Assembly: GCF_036997485.1 (NCBI RefSeq)
Contig: NZ_JAWLPU010000004.1
Span: 1 to 64,000, forward strand
Direction of reading: 5' to 3'
From: Brachyspira pilosicoli
Lineage (GTDB): Bacteria; Spirochaetota; Brachyspiria; Brachyspirales; Brachyspiraceae
DNA: 64,000 nucleotides
Shown: one piece after another, positions 8,483-17,571 of the stretch
Layout: every line of letters starts with the position of its first letter
How positions within the stretch are numbered: the stretch's first letter is position 1
The notes under the pieces: generated by a model
Database searches by the model: none
What the model was told of the DNA's origin: nothing
What the model saw: the letters and a program-made list of their open reading frames with translations, nothing else
Program-made: the position numbers and the translations under genes

Positions 8483-8511
8483 ATCATATATTTATTGTAA
8501 AATAATTGCAA
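8483..8511 (-). promoter_or_regulatory. Predicted sigma-70 promoter for the HEAT-repeat gene
   Basis: On the minus strand: TTGCAA (8506-8511), 17-bp spacer, TATGAT (8483-8488), about 30 bp upstream of the start codon and just before its GGGGGG ribosome-binding site. Confidence 0.6.
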
Positions 8512-8625
8512 GTAATTTATTTTAGTATAGAATATTTTTTTAATGTTATAGATGTAAAATTAATATTGTAGATGCATATTTTGCTTTATAACAACTTTTA
8601 AATATATATTACTTTAGTTTATGTT

Positions 8626-8844
8626 ATGAAAAAACTTTTATTTATAGCAATATTATCTATTATAGTTATTTTCTCTCAGGAAGAATGTAAAGGGCCAGAT
8701 GGAGATTCTAAGCCTACACCATTTAGACATGACAAGAGTTTTATAAAATACAGCTACAATATCGGAGTAGAAGATTTTCTTTTTTGTTCAGCAATATTTT
8801 TTTCTATACTGATTCCATATTTCGTTATCATAAATAAAAAATAA
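8626..8844 (+). CDS. Small exported/membrane protein, unrecognised
   Basis: A 72-residue reading frame with an N-terminal hydrophobic stretch (MKKLLFIAILSIIVIF), a short polar middle with three charged patches, and a C-terminal membrane helix (FLFCSAIFFSILIPYFVIIN) ending in KK. No known family recognised. No clear ribosome-binding site precedes the ATG, so its reality depends mainly on the coherent signal/TM layout. It stands alone between a divergent HEAT gene and a small lipoprotein. Confidence 0.45.
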   Translation: MKKLLFIAILSIIVIFSQEECKGPDGDSKPTPFRHDKSFIKYSYNIGVEDFLFCSAIFFSILIPYFVIINKK

Positions 8845-8901
8845 TTTAAATTATATAATTATATAAAATATATTTTGTTGCACATATTTATAATAATACA
8901 T

Positions 8902-8929
8902 TAATTTTGTATAACATATATACCGATAA
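8902..8929 (+). promoter_or_regulatory. Sigma-28-like promoter motif upstream of small lipoprotein
   Basis: TAATTTTG (8902-8909), 12 bp, ACCGATAA (8922-8929). This resembles the flagellar sigma factor consensus TAAAGTTT-N11-GCCGATAA, with a 1-bp longer spacer. The lipoprotein ATG is 55 bp further on. The same CCGATAA core occurs upstream of three other genes in this window. Confidence 0.4.
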
Positions 8930-8983
8930 TATAAAAGTATGAAAAATATAGATTAATAATGTTTAGTAATATTTGGAGTATTT

Positions 8984-9133
8984 ATGTATAAAAAAATATT
9001 ATTATTACTAACTCTAATATTATTTAGTTTTGTTGTTTCTTGCAATGACAAAGATAATAAAGAAGATAATATAAACAATAGATTGCAAGACGATGAATAT
9101 ATAACTAAAATAGTAGAAAGCAATTCAAAATAA
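8984..9133 (+). CDS. Tiny lipoprotein
   Basis: A 49-residue frame: signal peptide MYKKILLLLTLILFSFVVSC with lipobox Cys20, then a charged Asp/Asn/Lys/Glu-rich tail of 29 residues. TGGAG lies 5 bp before the ATG. Such micro-lipoproteins are common in spirochaetes and have no assignable function; the mature part is too short for a fold. A sigma-28-like motif sits upstream and a hairpin terminator follows at 9160-9190. Confidence 0.65.
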   Translation: MYKKILLLLTLILFSFVVSCNDKDNKEDNINNRLQDDEYITKIVESNSK

Positions 9134-9159
9134 GTTTTTTATATAAACTTTGTATATAA

Positions 9160-9190
9160 AAAGCCCGCCTACCAATAGTAAACGAGCCTT
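9160..9190 (-). terminator. Terminator after ftsK (possibly bidirectional)
   Basis: A 13-bp stem including G-U pairs (9160-9172 with 9178-9190) around a 5-nt loop. On the minus strand it ends GGGCTTTTT, 10 bp downstream of the ftsK stop; on the plus strand it could also serve the tiny lipoprotein. Confidence 0.7.
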
Positions 9191-9199
9191 AAAATCTTA

Positions 9200-12100
9200 T
9201 TATCTATCATCTAATGTAATTAACACTTCTCTTGGTTTAGAGCCATTTTCAGGCCCCACAATACCTTGACGTTCCATAATCTCTACTATTCTTGCAGCAC
9301 GGTTATAGCCTATTTTTAATCTGCGTTGTAGAAATGATGCGCTCGCCTTACCTGTTCTTGCTACAAGTTCAACAGCATCTTCCCAAAGCTCTTCGTCTAA
9401 TATATCCTCTTCATCAGTGTTTTTGTCATCATCGCTTCCCTCTAATGCCGCAATCAAGCTCTCATCAAACATAGGAGACATCTCCCCAGATAAATAGTCA
9501 ACTACCTTCTTAACTTCATTGTCAGAAACAAAAGCACCCTGAACCCTCTCAGGCATCTGACTTCCAGAAGCACAGAATAAAGCATCTCCCTTACCGAGTA
9601 ATTGCTCAGCACCAGACATATCTATTATAATACGTGAGTTTGTTTTGTTAGGCACTTGGAATGCAATTCTTGTAGGCAAATTAGCCTTTATAACTCCAGT
9701 AACAACATCAGCCGAAGGTCTTTGTGTAGCAATTATTAAATGTATGCCAACAGCTCTACTCATACCAGCCAAACGTGATATTAAATCCTCAACCTCTTTT
9801 GAAGCAACAACCATCAAATTGTGAAGCTCATCTATCACCAAAACTATATATGGAAATAACTCCAAAGGCTCTCCATTAAACTCTGTCTCTCCCTCTTTAA
9901 GAAGCTGTTTTACTTTTTCATTGTAAGTTTTAACATTTCTAACGAAGAATCTCTCCATTCTTTCGTATCTTTTCTCCATTATGTCTACAATATATCTCAA
10001 TACTATAGTAGCCTTCTTCTCATCAGAAACAACAGGAGACATTAAATGCGGTATGCCGTTATATATAGAAAGCTCAACTCTCTTTTTATCTACAAATATA
10101 AATTTTAATTCATCAGGTCTAAACTTGTATAAAAGCGAAAGTATTATTGTAGATAAACAAACACTTTTACCAGAACCAGTAGTACCAGCAACAAGCAAGT
10201 GAGGAGCTTCAGACATATCTGATACAACATTGTTTCCATATATGCCTTTTCCTAATACAAACGGTATATCAAGCTTTGATTGTCTAAAATCGCTGCTTTC
10301 TAATACATCTCTTAAAAACACAGCATTTCTCACCTTGTTTGGTATCTCTATACCTATAACAGAGCGACCTGGAATTGGTGCTATTATTCTCACACTCTCT
10401 GAAGCAAGCGCTAAAGCAATATTGTCTGTTAAGTTTGATATTTTTGAAACTCTAGTACCTGCCGCTAATTCAAGTTCATATCTTGTAATAACAGGTCCTC
10501 TTGATACTCCTGTAACTTTAGCTTCTATATTAAAATCAAGCAATGTGTTTTCTAATTGTATTGCTGTTTGTTTTATAGATTCAAGCATTGCATTATCATT
10601 TACAGGAATTGACCTATTAAGTAAATCGAATGGCGGAGCTTTATAATGCTTATCTACATACTTACTGTCAAAGTTTGATTGTATTAAGTCAAAATCATTT
10701 TTGTGATTTTTATATAATATTGGTTTTTGAGGCTCTTTTAATGTGTTTACTTTTTTTTCTGATTCTATATTTATAAAACCGCTATTAGTTTCATTATCAT
10801 TTTTTATGTCTTCTATAGAGTTTAATTTTTCAGCATATTTCTGAAGTTCTTTTTCAACATCATATTCTTCTTCATTATTATTGCTTGTATTATCATAATA
10901 TTTAGAATCATTTGAAAAATTATGCTGCTCTCTTAAATTATCTTTTATTTTTACGTCTTCTATATCATTATAAGACTTATCAACATTGTAAAGCTCTTCT
11001 TCGTCCAAATCAAAACAATTTAATATACTATCATCATCAATAATATTATTGTTATTGTAGTTCGGTATATGGTCTTCTCTTCTATAAGCTCTCTTTGAAG
11101 CATAGCCCATAGGAAACTCAAAGTGGCTGCTTTTATTAGTTGTTTGTTCTGAGTAATTTAATTGTTCATTGTTGTTAGTGCCTCTTTTTATTTTGCCATG
11201 CTCTCTGTCATACATTTCTTTTAATTGCTTATTTTCATTAGCAACTCTTCTTAGTTTATCTAATATATTTTCTTTATTATTATCAGTATTTTTGTATGAA
11301 ACAGATATGTCATTAAAATCATTATTAGGCTGATTTATAGTGTTTTCTTTTTTTAGAGTTTTTGCTTTATATTCCTTATATAATTTATCTAAGTCTTCAA
11401 TATATTCTATTTTGTTATTTTCTATTTGCTCATCATTATTATTATTTAACTCTCTAAATTTTTTCTCTCTATTTTTATATATGTTTTCAAGTATAATACT
11501 CTCATCATAATCATTATTGATGCTATTTTGAGCTTTCAAAAAATTTTCTGTTGTATCATAATAATTAACACTATCCTCATAAGCAGCCTTTTTAAAATCT
11601 GATTTTTTGGCTCTATTAATGCTAAAATCCCAATCAATATTTTCTATAGCCTCATGAACATTTTTATTATATTCATCATCATATTGTTTTAATTCATTAT
11701 ATTGATTGAAACTGTCTTCTTTTTTTTTTATATCTGTTTTTATGTTATTTCCAAATGCAGCCTCAAATAAAGAATTGCCCATATCCTCTTCTTGGTATTC
11801 TATTGTATTAACATTAATTCTTCCATAATTATCTCTTTTCAAATTATTTAAACTCTCAACCATATAATCTAATTCTTTGTTTTTAGCATCATCAAAATCA
11901 TTTCTCTTATTGAAAAAGTCTTCCATTATGTTTTCATTTTTATTATCATATTTATTATTATATTTTTTATCAAATAAATCATAATGATTAAAAGATATTT
12001 TTTCTATAAATGGAGTATTATTAAACTCAAAATCAGATACTTCTTTTTTGCTAAATATAGGTAAATAGTCTATAGAGGAACTTTTATTATTATTTTCTTT

Positions 12101-12802
12101 TTTATAATTTTTTTCATCTCCATCTTTCTTTATTTCATCTTCCATCATTTTATATTTTTTCATCTCTTCTTTTTTAGTCTTTATCGTGTCAGATATTTTT
12201 CTCTCAACATCTTTTAAATCTATTTTTTTTACCATATCTTTGCAATAATTAACTAAATCAAGCAATGAAATTTTAGCAAATACTATTATAGTGATAAGCA
12301 GCATGGCAGAAGTTATTATAACAGAGCCAATATTTCCAAATAATGAAGCAAGTGTACCTCCTATAATTTCTCCCATTATTCCGCCTTTATAATAAAATGC
12401 TCTCTCTCCAAGTAATATATCAAAAAGTATGCTGGACAACATCATCACAAATGATAAAAGAAGAGCAAACATCAAAATATTTTTAACAGAATTTTTTAAT
12501 ATAATATTTACTCCCGCATATACAAAAAATGCAGGTATTACAAAACAAGAAACTCCAAAAGCAGAAAATGAATACTCAGCAATATAAGCACCAAACTTAC
12601 CAAGTAAATTATTTGTTGTGAGTGTAGTATTCATCTCTCCTATGTTAGCACTCAAATATGATAAAATTAATATACCTGCAAAAAGTATGCATAAAAAACC
12701 AATAATATCATATACAGGGTTTCTATTTTTATCGTTATAAGATTGATAAACATTTTTACTCTCAGCTCTTTTTTGTATGTTTAATTTTCTTTTAGTAAAC
12801 AT
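9200..12802 (-). CDS. ftsK: DNA translocase FtsK/SpoIIIE with very long linker
   Basis: A 1200-residue membrane-anchored ATPase that pumps chromosomal DNA at the division septum. N-terminus: four membrane helices (about residues 30-180). Then a roughly 500-residue Asn/Asp/Lys/Glu-rich low-complexity linker (about 190-720). Motor domain: GTTGSGKSV Walker A near residue 870, VLVIDELHNLM Walker B, ATQRPSADVVTG, and QLLGKGDALF. C-terminal winged-helix gamma domain: SFLQRRLKIGYNRAARIVEIME. In most FtsK proteins the Walker B block reads IDExxDLMM; here it is IDELHNLMVV. RBS GGAG. It starts 20 bp after uppP on the same strand, so the two form an operon ending at the 9160 hairpin. Confidence 0.95.
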   Translation of the reverse strand: MFTKRKLNIQKRAESKNVYQSYNDKNRNPVYDIIGFLCILFAGILILSYLSANIGEMNTTLTTNNLLGKFGAYIAEYSFSAFGVSCFVIPAFFVYAGVNIILKNSVKNILMFALLLSFVMMLSSILFDILLGERAFYYKGGIMGEIIGGTLASLFGNIGSVIITSAMLLITIIVFAKISLLDLVNYCKDMVKKIDLKDVERKISDTIKTKKEEMKKYKMMEDEIKKDGDEKNYKKENNNKSSSIDYLPIFSKKEVSDFEFNNTPFIEKISFNHYDLFDKKYNNKYDNKNENIMEDFFNKRNDFDDAKNKELDYMVESLNNLKRDNYGRINVNTIEYQEEDMGNSLFEAAFGNNIKTDIKKKEDSFNQYNELKQYDDEYNKNVHEAIENIDWDFSINRAKKSDFKKAAYEDSVNYYDTTENFLKAQNSINNDYDESIILENIYKNREKKFRELNNNNDEQIENNKIEYIEDLDKLYKEYKAKTLKKENTINQPNNDFNDISVSYKNTDNNKENILDKLRRVANENKQLKEMYDREHGKIKRGTNNNEQLNYSEQTTNKSSHFEFPMGYASKRAYRREDHIPNYNNNNIIDDDSILNCFDLDEEELYNVDKSYNDIEDVKIKDNLREQHNFSNDSKYYDNTSNNNEEEYDVEKELQKYAEKLNSIEDIKNDNETNSGFINIESEKKVNTLKEPQKPILYKNHKNDFDLIQSNFDSKYVDKHYKAPPFDLLNRSIPVNDNAMLESIKQTAIQLENTLLDFNIEAKVTGVSRGPVITRYELELAAGTRVSKISNLTDNIALALASESVRIIAPIPGRSVIGIEIPNKVRNAVFLRDVLESSDFRQSKLDIPFVLGKGIYGNNVVSDMSEAPHLLVAGTTGSGKSVCLSTIILSLLYKFRPDELKFIFVDKKRVELSIYNGIPHLMSPVVSDEKKATIVLRYIVDIMEKRYERMERFFVRNVKTYNEKVKQLLKEGETEFNGEPLELFPYIVLVIDELHNLMVVASKEVEDLISRLAGMSRAVGIHLIIATQRPSADVVTGVIKANLPTRIAFQVPNKTNSRIIIDMSGAEQLLGKGDALFCASGSQMPERVQGAFVSDNEVKKVVDYLSGEMSPMFDESLIAALEGSDDDKNTDEEDILDEELWEDAVELVARTGKASASFLQRRLKIGYNRAARIVEIMERQGIVGPENGSKPREVLITLDDR

Positions 12803-12822
12803 TATAAAAACTCCAGCTATCT

Positions 12823-13620
12823 TTAAGCATTAATAAAATATATATACACAGCTAAACCAACTATTATGCAGTAAAAACTAAAGTAATAAAGCTTTCCTTT
12901 TTTAAGAAAAGACATCAAAAACTTTAATGCAATAACTCCAAATATAAAAGAAGTAGCAAGTCCTACTATCACATAAGTAATATTAAAGTCTGTTAAATCT
13001 TTTAAAGAAAGAAGCAAAGCACCAAATATAGCAGGTAAAGATATTAAAAAAGAAAATCTTCCCGCAAAATCCCTATTAAGCCCCAAAAATAAAGCCGTAC
13101 TTATAGTCATACCCGACCTTGATATTCCTGGAAAAACAGCTATAGCCTGAGCAAAACCAATCAATAAAGCATTATAATAGGTAGTTGTAAGGGCATCTTT
13201 ATTAATTCCTCTGTCTGCCTTTTTTGTAAGAAGCAGTATAGAACCAGTTATAATGAGATTAAGTCCAACCCTTTGAGTATCTATATTACTTAAATATTTC
13301 TCTAAAAATAATCCAACTATAGCAACAGGTATTGAAGCAATAATTACCATAAGCCCAACTCTGAAACCCTCATTATTTTTGCTTGAATATTTAACATCTT
13401 TTAATCCAGAAAAAAAACCAACTATTGCATTAATAATATCCTTACGAAATACCAAACAAGTAGCTAAAAAAGTACCAAAATGAAGTGCTATTTCAAAAGA
13501 TAATATATTTTCTGTATTAAACTGAAGAAAATATTCTGCTATTCTTAAATGTCCAGAACTAGATACTGGCAAAAATTCAGTAACCGCTTGAATAAATCCT
13601 AATATAATTGCTTTTACCAT
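12823..13620 (-). CDS. uppP: Undecaprenyl-diphosphatase UppP/BacA
   Basis: A 265-residue membrane protein that dephosphorylates undecaprenyl diphosphate, recycling the lipid carrier for peptidoglycan. Both family motifs are present: EFLPVSSSGHL (residues 15-25) and PGISRSGMT (163-171), plus about eight membrane helices. Length is normal. RBS AGGGG. It is the first gene of a uppP-ftsK operon (20-bp gap), pairing envelope synthesis with septal DNA transport. Loss or overexpression of this family affects bacitracin resistance. Confidence 0.95.
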   Translation of the reverse strand: MVKAIILGFIQAVTEFLPVSSSGHLRIAEYFLQFNTENILSFEIALHFGTFLATCLVFRKDIINAIVGFFSGLKDVKYSSKNNEGFRVGLMVIIASIPVAIVGLFLEKYLSNIDTQRVGLNLIITGSILLLTKKADRGINKDALTTTYYNALLIGFAQAIAVFPGISRSGMTISTALFLGLNRDFAGRFSFLISLPAIFGALLLSLKDLTDFNITYVIVGLATSFIFGVIALKFLMSFLKKGKLYYFSFYCIIVGLAVYIYFINA

Positions 13621-13845
13621 TAAAAAACTACCCCTATTGTTTATATATTGTTTACATAATACTATTATAATTCTCGGATAGTTTTAAAAAAACAATACAA
13701 AAAAATTATGTAAACTCTAATTAATATTGTAAATATATTATATTTTTTATAATAGCTTTTTATAAAGTGTAGTATAATAAACATATTTTTATATTATTTT
13801 ACTATTATTAAAAAAATATAATCTTAATCAAAAATATATTATTTA

Positions 13846-13874
13846 TTGACTATTTTTTTATTTTTGTTTATAGT
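13846..13874 (+). promoter_or_regulatory. Near-consensus sigma-70 promoter for the FUSC gene
   Basis: TTGACT (13846-13851), 17-bp spacer, TATAGT (13869-13874). Only 7 bases separate the -10 from the ATG at 13882, so the transcript would start at or beside the initiation codon. The TTG of the -35 is also an in-frame alternative start codon, which this promoter argues against. Confidence 0.65.
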
Positions 13875-13881
13875 AATTAGT

Positions 13882-15894
13882 ATGAATAAAGTAATAAATT
13901 CAAATCTATTGTCAAAAGATTTTTATATAAAGCAAAAAGAAATATTTATATCATTTTTAAAAAGGGTAGCAGACTTTACTCCAAGTGTTTTGGTAGGGCT
14001 TTTTATTCTTGTTATAACAGCAAAACTTTATGGAAGAGAGAACTCTACTATTGGTGTTGTGAGTATATTTATATGTGGATTAATGCGTCAAAGTTTCACA
14101 GCATCAAATTATCCTCTCGTAGCTTTTAGAATACTTTTGCTTGGGTTTATAGCTACCATTGCAGAACAAAATATTTTTTTAATAATAATACTTAATTTTG
14201 TAGTACCTTTTTTAATAGTGTTTTTATTATCTGATGATTTTGTTCCGAGGGGATATTTTATATATGGTTTTGCTTATGTGATATTTCAAGCTTATAATAT
14301 ACCAATAGAAAATATACATCTTAGAATGGAATCTATTGGTTTTGCTCTAATCATTATATTTATATTCTTATCATTAAACAAAATACTTACTAAAAATAAT
14401 AATAATGCTTTGGCCTCAAAATGTATTGGCATTATAAACAAAAAATTACTCTTACTATGCAGCAAAAAGTGTGATTTAAAAAAGATAGACGATTTGTTTT
14501 CTACTATTAAGCTATATACATCTTCTATATATACAGATTCATTAAAAAGAAACTCTATTATGAGCAATAAGAATATTAATGATTTTGAGTTTGTATTATT
14601 TTTGGAAGAAATCAATCAATTAATAGAAAAAGAGTATAAGAACATTAATAATTTAATAGATAGTGATTTTAATTATTTTTCTAATTTACATAAGCTTTTA
14701 GAAAATATTAGAGAGTTTTTAAAAAATGATATTACCAAAAAAGAAGAAGAGTTTAATTCTATAACAAAACAAATAAAAACTTTTAATGATAATCATACTA
14801 TTAGCGATGAAAATAAAAATTATGAGTGGCTTTATGTATTAAGAAAGCTTGATAATATACTGCATAATATGTTTGAGAATAGGGCTGATGATTTAGAGAT
14901 AGAAAAAGAGTTTTATTTAAAATTTAGAATAATAAGAAAAGAGTTTAATATTAATAAATGTCATTTTAGATTTGCTTTAAAGATGGGCATTATAATGTGT
15001 ATAAGTTTTACGATTAGATATTTTTTGCCTGATAAAATAGCTATAAGAGGTTATTGGCTTCCTATACTTTCTTATATAATGATGTATCCTTTTTATGAAG
15101 ATGTTAAGGCTAATTTAAAAATTAATCTTATAGGAAATATTATAGGAGTTTTAATATTTGGTGCGGTATTTAGATATATGCCTTATTATATGATTATACC
15201 TTTTATAGGGTTATGCTTTGTATTGTCTTTAGCTTCTATAAATACTTTATTTAAAAAAATATACGGAACAATGTCTGCGTTAATATCTTCTTTTCCGTAT
15301 ATGACGAAATTACTTTCTACTTCATCGAGAGTAGGATTTATTATGATTGCTTTGTTTATAGTATGGCTTTTTGACAACTTTATAATGAAGACCGAAAGCC
15401 ATAAGGGTATGGTTGATAAAATTAGTGAGCTTATAGAAATAGATACTATGATAATTAATCAAATGAAAAGAGTTATTAATAGTGAAGATACTTCAAGCTA
15501 TTTGTATGAAATATTATTAAAAGCATATATGATAAAAAACAATATTATAATACATGAAAAAAATCAAACTAAATATAAAGGTACTCCAATTACAGATTCA
15601 CTTATAGAGGCAAATAGAAAGTTTATAGTAGAAGCTGAGCAGTTAATATATTTATTAAAAAAATACAACAGGAAAGAAGATAAAAATAATATGCTTATGT
15701 TTATAGAAAATATATCATTTATTTTAGAGAATATAGCAAAACTATTTAAAAATGAAATTGATGATTTTAATAGCAAAGATTTAAAAGAACCAATAAAAAC
15801 TGATTCTTATATATTTTATAGGCTTCAAAATTGTTTTGATTCTATTAACTCTGTAAATGCATCTATAAAAGATAATATAAATAATATATTTTAA
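13882..15894 (+). CDS. FUSC/YccS-type membrane protein (aromatic-acid-exporter-like)
   Basis: A 670-residue protein: a first membrane block (about residues 30-170, six hydrophobic helices), a long charged, helical cytoplasmic segment (about 180-355), a second membrane block (about 360-495), and a C-terminal helical tail. This duplicated TM-cytoplasmic layout matches FUSC-domain proteins (fusaric-acid-resistance / YccS / aromatic acid exporter families); the family call is moderate because no short signature is diagnostic. A longer frame could begin at TTG 13846, but that codon lies in a -35 box, so ATG 13882 is preferred; there is no clear ribosome-binding site. It ends overlapping the convergent gene by 4 bp. 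Confidence 0.7.
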   Translation: MNKVINSNLLSKDFYIKQKEIFISFLKRVADFTPSVLVGLFILVITAKLYGRENSTIGVVSIFICGLMRQSFTASNYPLVAFRILLLGFIATIAEQNIFLIIILNFVVPFLIVFLLSDDFVPRGYFIYGFAYVIFQAYNIPIENIHLRMESIGFALIIIFIFLSLNKILTKNNNNALASKCIGIINKKLLLLCSKKCDLKKIDDLFSTIKLYTSSIYTDSLKRNSIMSNKNINDFEFVLFLEEINQLIEKEYKNINNLIDSDFNYFSNLHKLLENIREFLKNDITKKEEEFNSITKQIKTFNDNHTISDENKNYEWLYVLRKLDNILHNMFENRADDLEIEKEFYLKFRIIRKEFNINKCHFRFALKMGIIMCISFTIRYFLPDKIAIRGYWLPILSYIMMYPFYEDVKANLKINLIGNIIGVLIFGAVFRYMPYYMIIPFIGLCFVLSLASINTLFKKIYGTMSALISSFPYMTKLLSTSSRVGFIMIALFIVWLFDNFIMKTESHKGMVDKISELIEIDTMIINQMKRVINSEDTSSYLYEILLKAYMIKNNIIIHEKNQTKYKGTPITDSLIEANRKFIVEAEQLIYLLKKYNRKEDKNNMLMFIENISFILENIAKLFKNEIDDFNSKDLKEPIKTDSYIFYRLQNCFDSINSVNASIKDNINNIF

Positions 15895-17048
15895 ATATAC
15901 TGATAATCTTCTGTAAAATTAAATGTTGTTGAAACTATTATGTCTTTAGTTTTAATATTATTTTGCATAGCTTCGTATATAATGTTGTATGAATTGCTTA
16001 TATGTATTAAATTATTGAATGTTTCTTCTTTAAATATTTTATTAGAAAACCCATCTATTAATGCATCTTCTATATATTTGTAGCTTGTAAATTGGCTTTT
16101 TAATATTGTGTAATTGTTAGAGCCTATATTAACTTTTACTCTCTCGTCAAACCTAACATCTTTAAAAGCATTTTCTGTGCATATTTCTGGGACGAAGTTA
16201 ATAATCTCTTCTCTTATATTTTTATCTGTTATTATGTTTTTAATGTTGTTTATAAACATTTCATAATTTTGATGACTTTTTTCAAATTCCAATACATATT
16301 CTATTACAAAATATTCAATCTCTTCTCTCGTGTATGGATATTTTTTATAACTATAATCATATTGAAGAATAAAAAAGAATTGCTTTATAGAAAAAAACTC
16401 TTCTTTGTTGTCCCATTTATCAATATATTCAATTATAGCATTTTCAATACTTTCGCTATGATTATTATTTATATAGCATTCTGTAACAATTTCACCATCA
16501 GGCATTTTAGCACCATATACTTTAATAATATTTACTCTAGTATTTGCAAGCATAAAAGGAATCTCTCTGCTTATAGCATACCACAAAAAAGAAGAATAAT
16601 TATTGCTGTCATCATTTTTTACATATTCATTATAAAATTTTTCTTTTTCAATACTGCTTCCAAGACCTATTATAGGGCTTTCGCATACGCTAAATCTTTT
16701 TTTATTTCCAAGTATATAAGTATCTATCTCATGATGAGAAACACCATTTAAAAAGTCAATCATTCCATTAAAAGCACAGTAAACAAAATCATCAGCAACC
16801 AATTCTATAGCCTTATATTTATCATTAGCTATAACAGAACAGTATTCATAAAAATCTTCCCCTATTATTGGAGCTTTTATATAAAAATAAACAGAACATA
16901 ATACACTGCTTTTCTCTTCAAGTTCCACAATTTTAGGCTCTATTGTTACATCATAAGTTAAAAGTCTTATGGTTTCATTTTCTATTTTATTTTTATCCTG
17001 TATGCTTTTATGAAGTCTATTTAAAAGTAATTGTTTGTATATATTCAT
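15891..17048 (-). CDS. Conserved-looking hypothetical protein (385 aa)
   Basis: Not recognised. A soluble 385-residue protein without signal peptide or membrane helix. The N-terminal two thirds look like mixed alpha/beta (for example VLCSVYFYIKAPIIGEDFYE, VYGAKMPDGEIVTECYINN), the C-terminal part is more helical (EIEYFVIEYVLEFEKSHQNY). No metal or nucleotide motif was seen. Composition is typical of the host, so no sign of recent transfer. It follows the phosphoesterase gene by 16 bp on the same strand and may be cotranscribed with ugd and that gene. The start lacks a clear ribosome-binding site. Confidence 0.65.
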   Translation of the reverse strand: MNIYKQLLLNRLHKSIQDKNKIENETIRLLTYDVTIEPKIVELEEKSSVLCSVYFYIKAPIIGEDFYEYCSVIANDKYKAIELVADDFVYCAFNGMIDFLNGVSHHEIDTYILGNKKRFSVCESPIIGLGSSIEKEKFYNEYVKNDDSNNYSSFLWYAISREIPFMLANTRVNIIKVYGAKMPDGEIVTECYINNNHSESIENAIIEYIDKWDNKEEFFSIKQFFFILQYDYSYKKYPYTREEIEYFVIEYVLEFEKSHQNYEMFINNIKNIITDKNIREEIINFVPEICTENAFKDVRFDERVKVNIGSNNYTILKSQFTSYKYIEDALIDGFSNKIFKEETFNNLIHISNSYNIIYEAMQNNIKTKDIIVSTTFNFTEDYQYI

Positions 17049-17064
17049 AATTATATAATAACAT

Positions 17065-17565
17065 TTAATTTATATTATTCAATATTTGTTTTATGGATAC
17101 TGGTTTGAAGTTATGAATATCTGAAGCTACATTAAATGCTCTGGTATTGTATTTTTTGTCTTGATGCCAATGACCATGAATTAAAATTGAGTTTTGATGA
17201 TAGCCTTCCCATTCTAATATAGGGTAGTGGAATAATATTATTTTTGTGTTTTCAAAATTAAGTATATGATAATCTTTTACAAAATTAAAAAGAGAATAAT
17301 CGAATTTTTTATTTTCTAAAAATTTATCATTACTGCCTTTTATTAGATACTTGTTTCCATTTAAGTTTTTTAGAAGCTCTGTTGTTTTTATATATCCTTT
17401 TTCATTAGAGAAATCGCCAATTATATATATGTCATCATTATTATTTACAACAGAGTTCCAATTATCAACTATTATTTTATGCATGTCGTTGTAGTTACTA
17501 AATAATAACTTTCTATTAGCATGCATGCTGCCGAAAAAATGAGTATCTGAAGTAAAATATATCAT
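17065..17565 (-). CDS. Calcineurin-like metallophosphoesterase
   Basis: A 166-residue protein with the full set of small metallophosphoesterase motifs: SDTHFFG (residues 5-11), IGDFSNEKG (49-57), GSNDKF in place of GNHD, LFHYPILEW, and HGHWHQD. Such proteins hydrolyse phosphodiester or phosphomonoester bonds with two metal ions; many phage- and bacteria-encoded members of this size act on nucleotides, but the substrate is not predictable. The gene starts 7 bp after ugd; AGGAAA inside the end of ugd can serve as its ribosome-binding site, suggesting translational coupling. Confidence 0.85.
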   Translation of the reverse strand: MIYFTSDTHFFGSMHANRKLLFSNYNDMHKIIVDNWNSVVNNNDDIYIIGDFSNEKGYIKTTELLKNLNGNKYLIKGSNDKFLENKKFDYSLFNFVKDYHILNFENTKIILFHYPILEWEGYHQNSILIHGHWHQDKKYNTRAFNVASDIHNFKPVSIKQILNNIN

Positions 17566-17571
17566 TATTTT

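Noticed and set aside
13846-13881. N-terminal extension of the FUSC protein from TTG 13846
   Set aside because: The TTG is part of a near-consensus -35 box and would lie outside the predicted transcript.
16269-16751. 160-codon plus-strand frame
   Set aside because: Antisense to the 385-residue gene, Phe/Ile-rich translation typical of the reverse strand of AT-rich coding DNA, no family resemblance.
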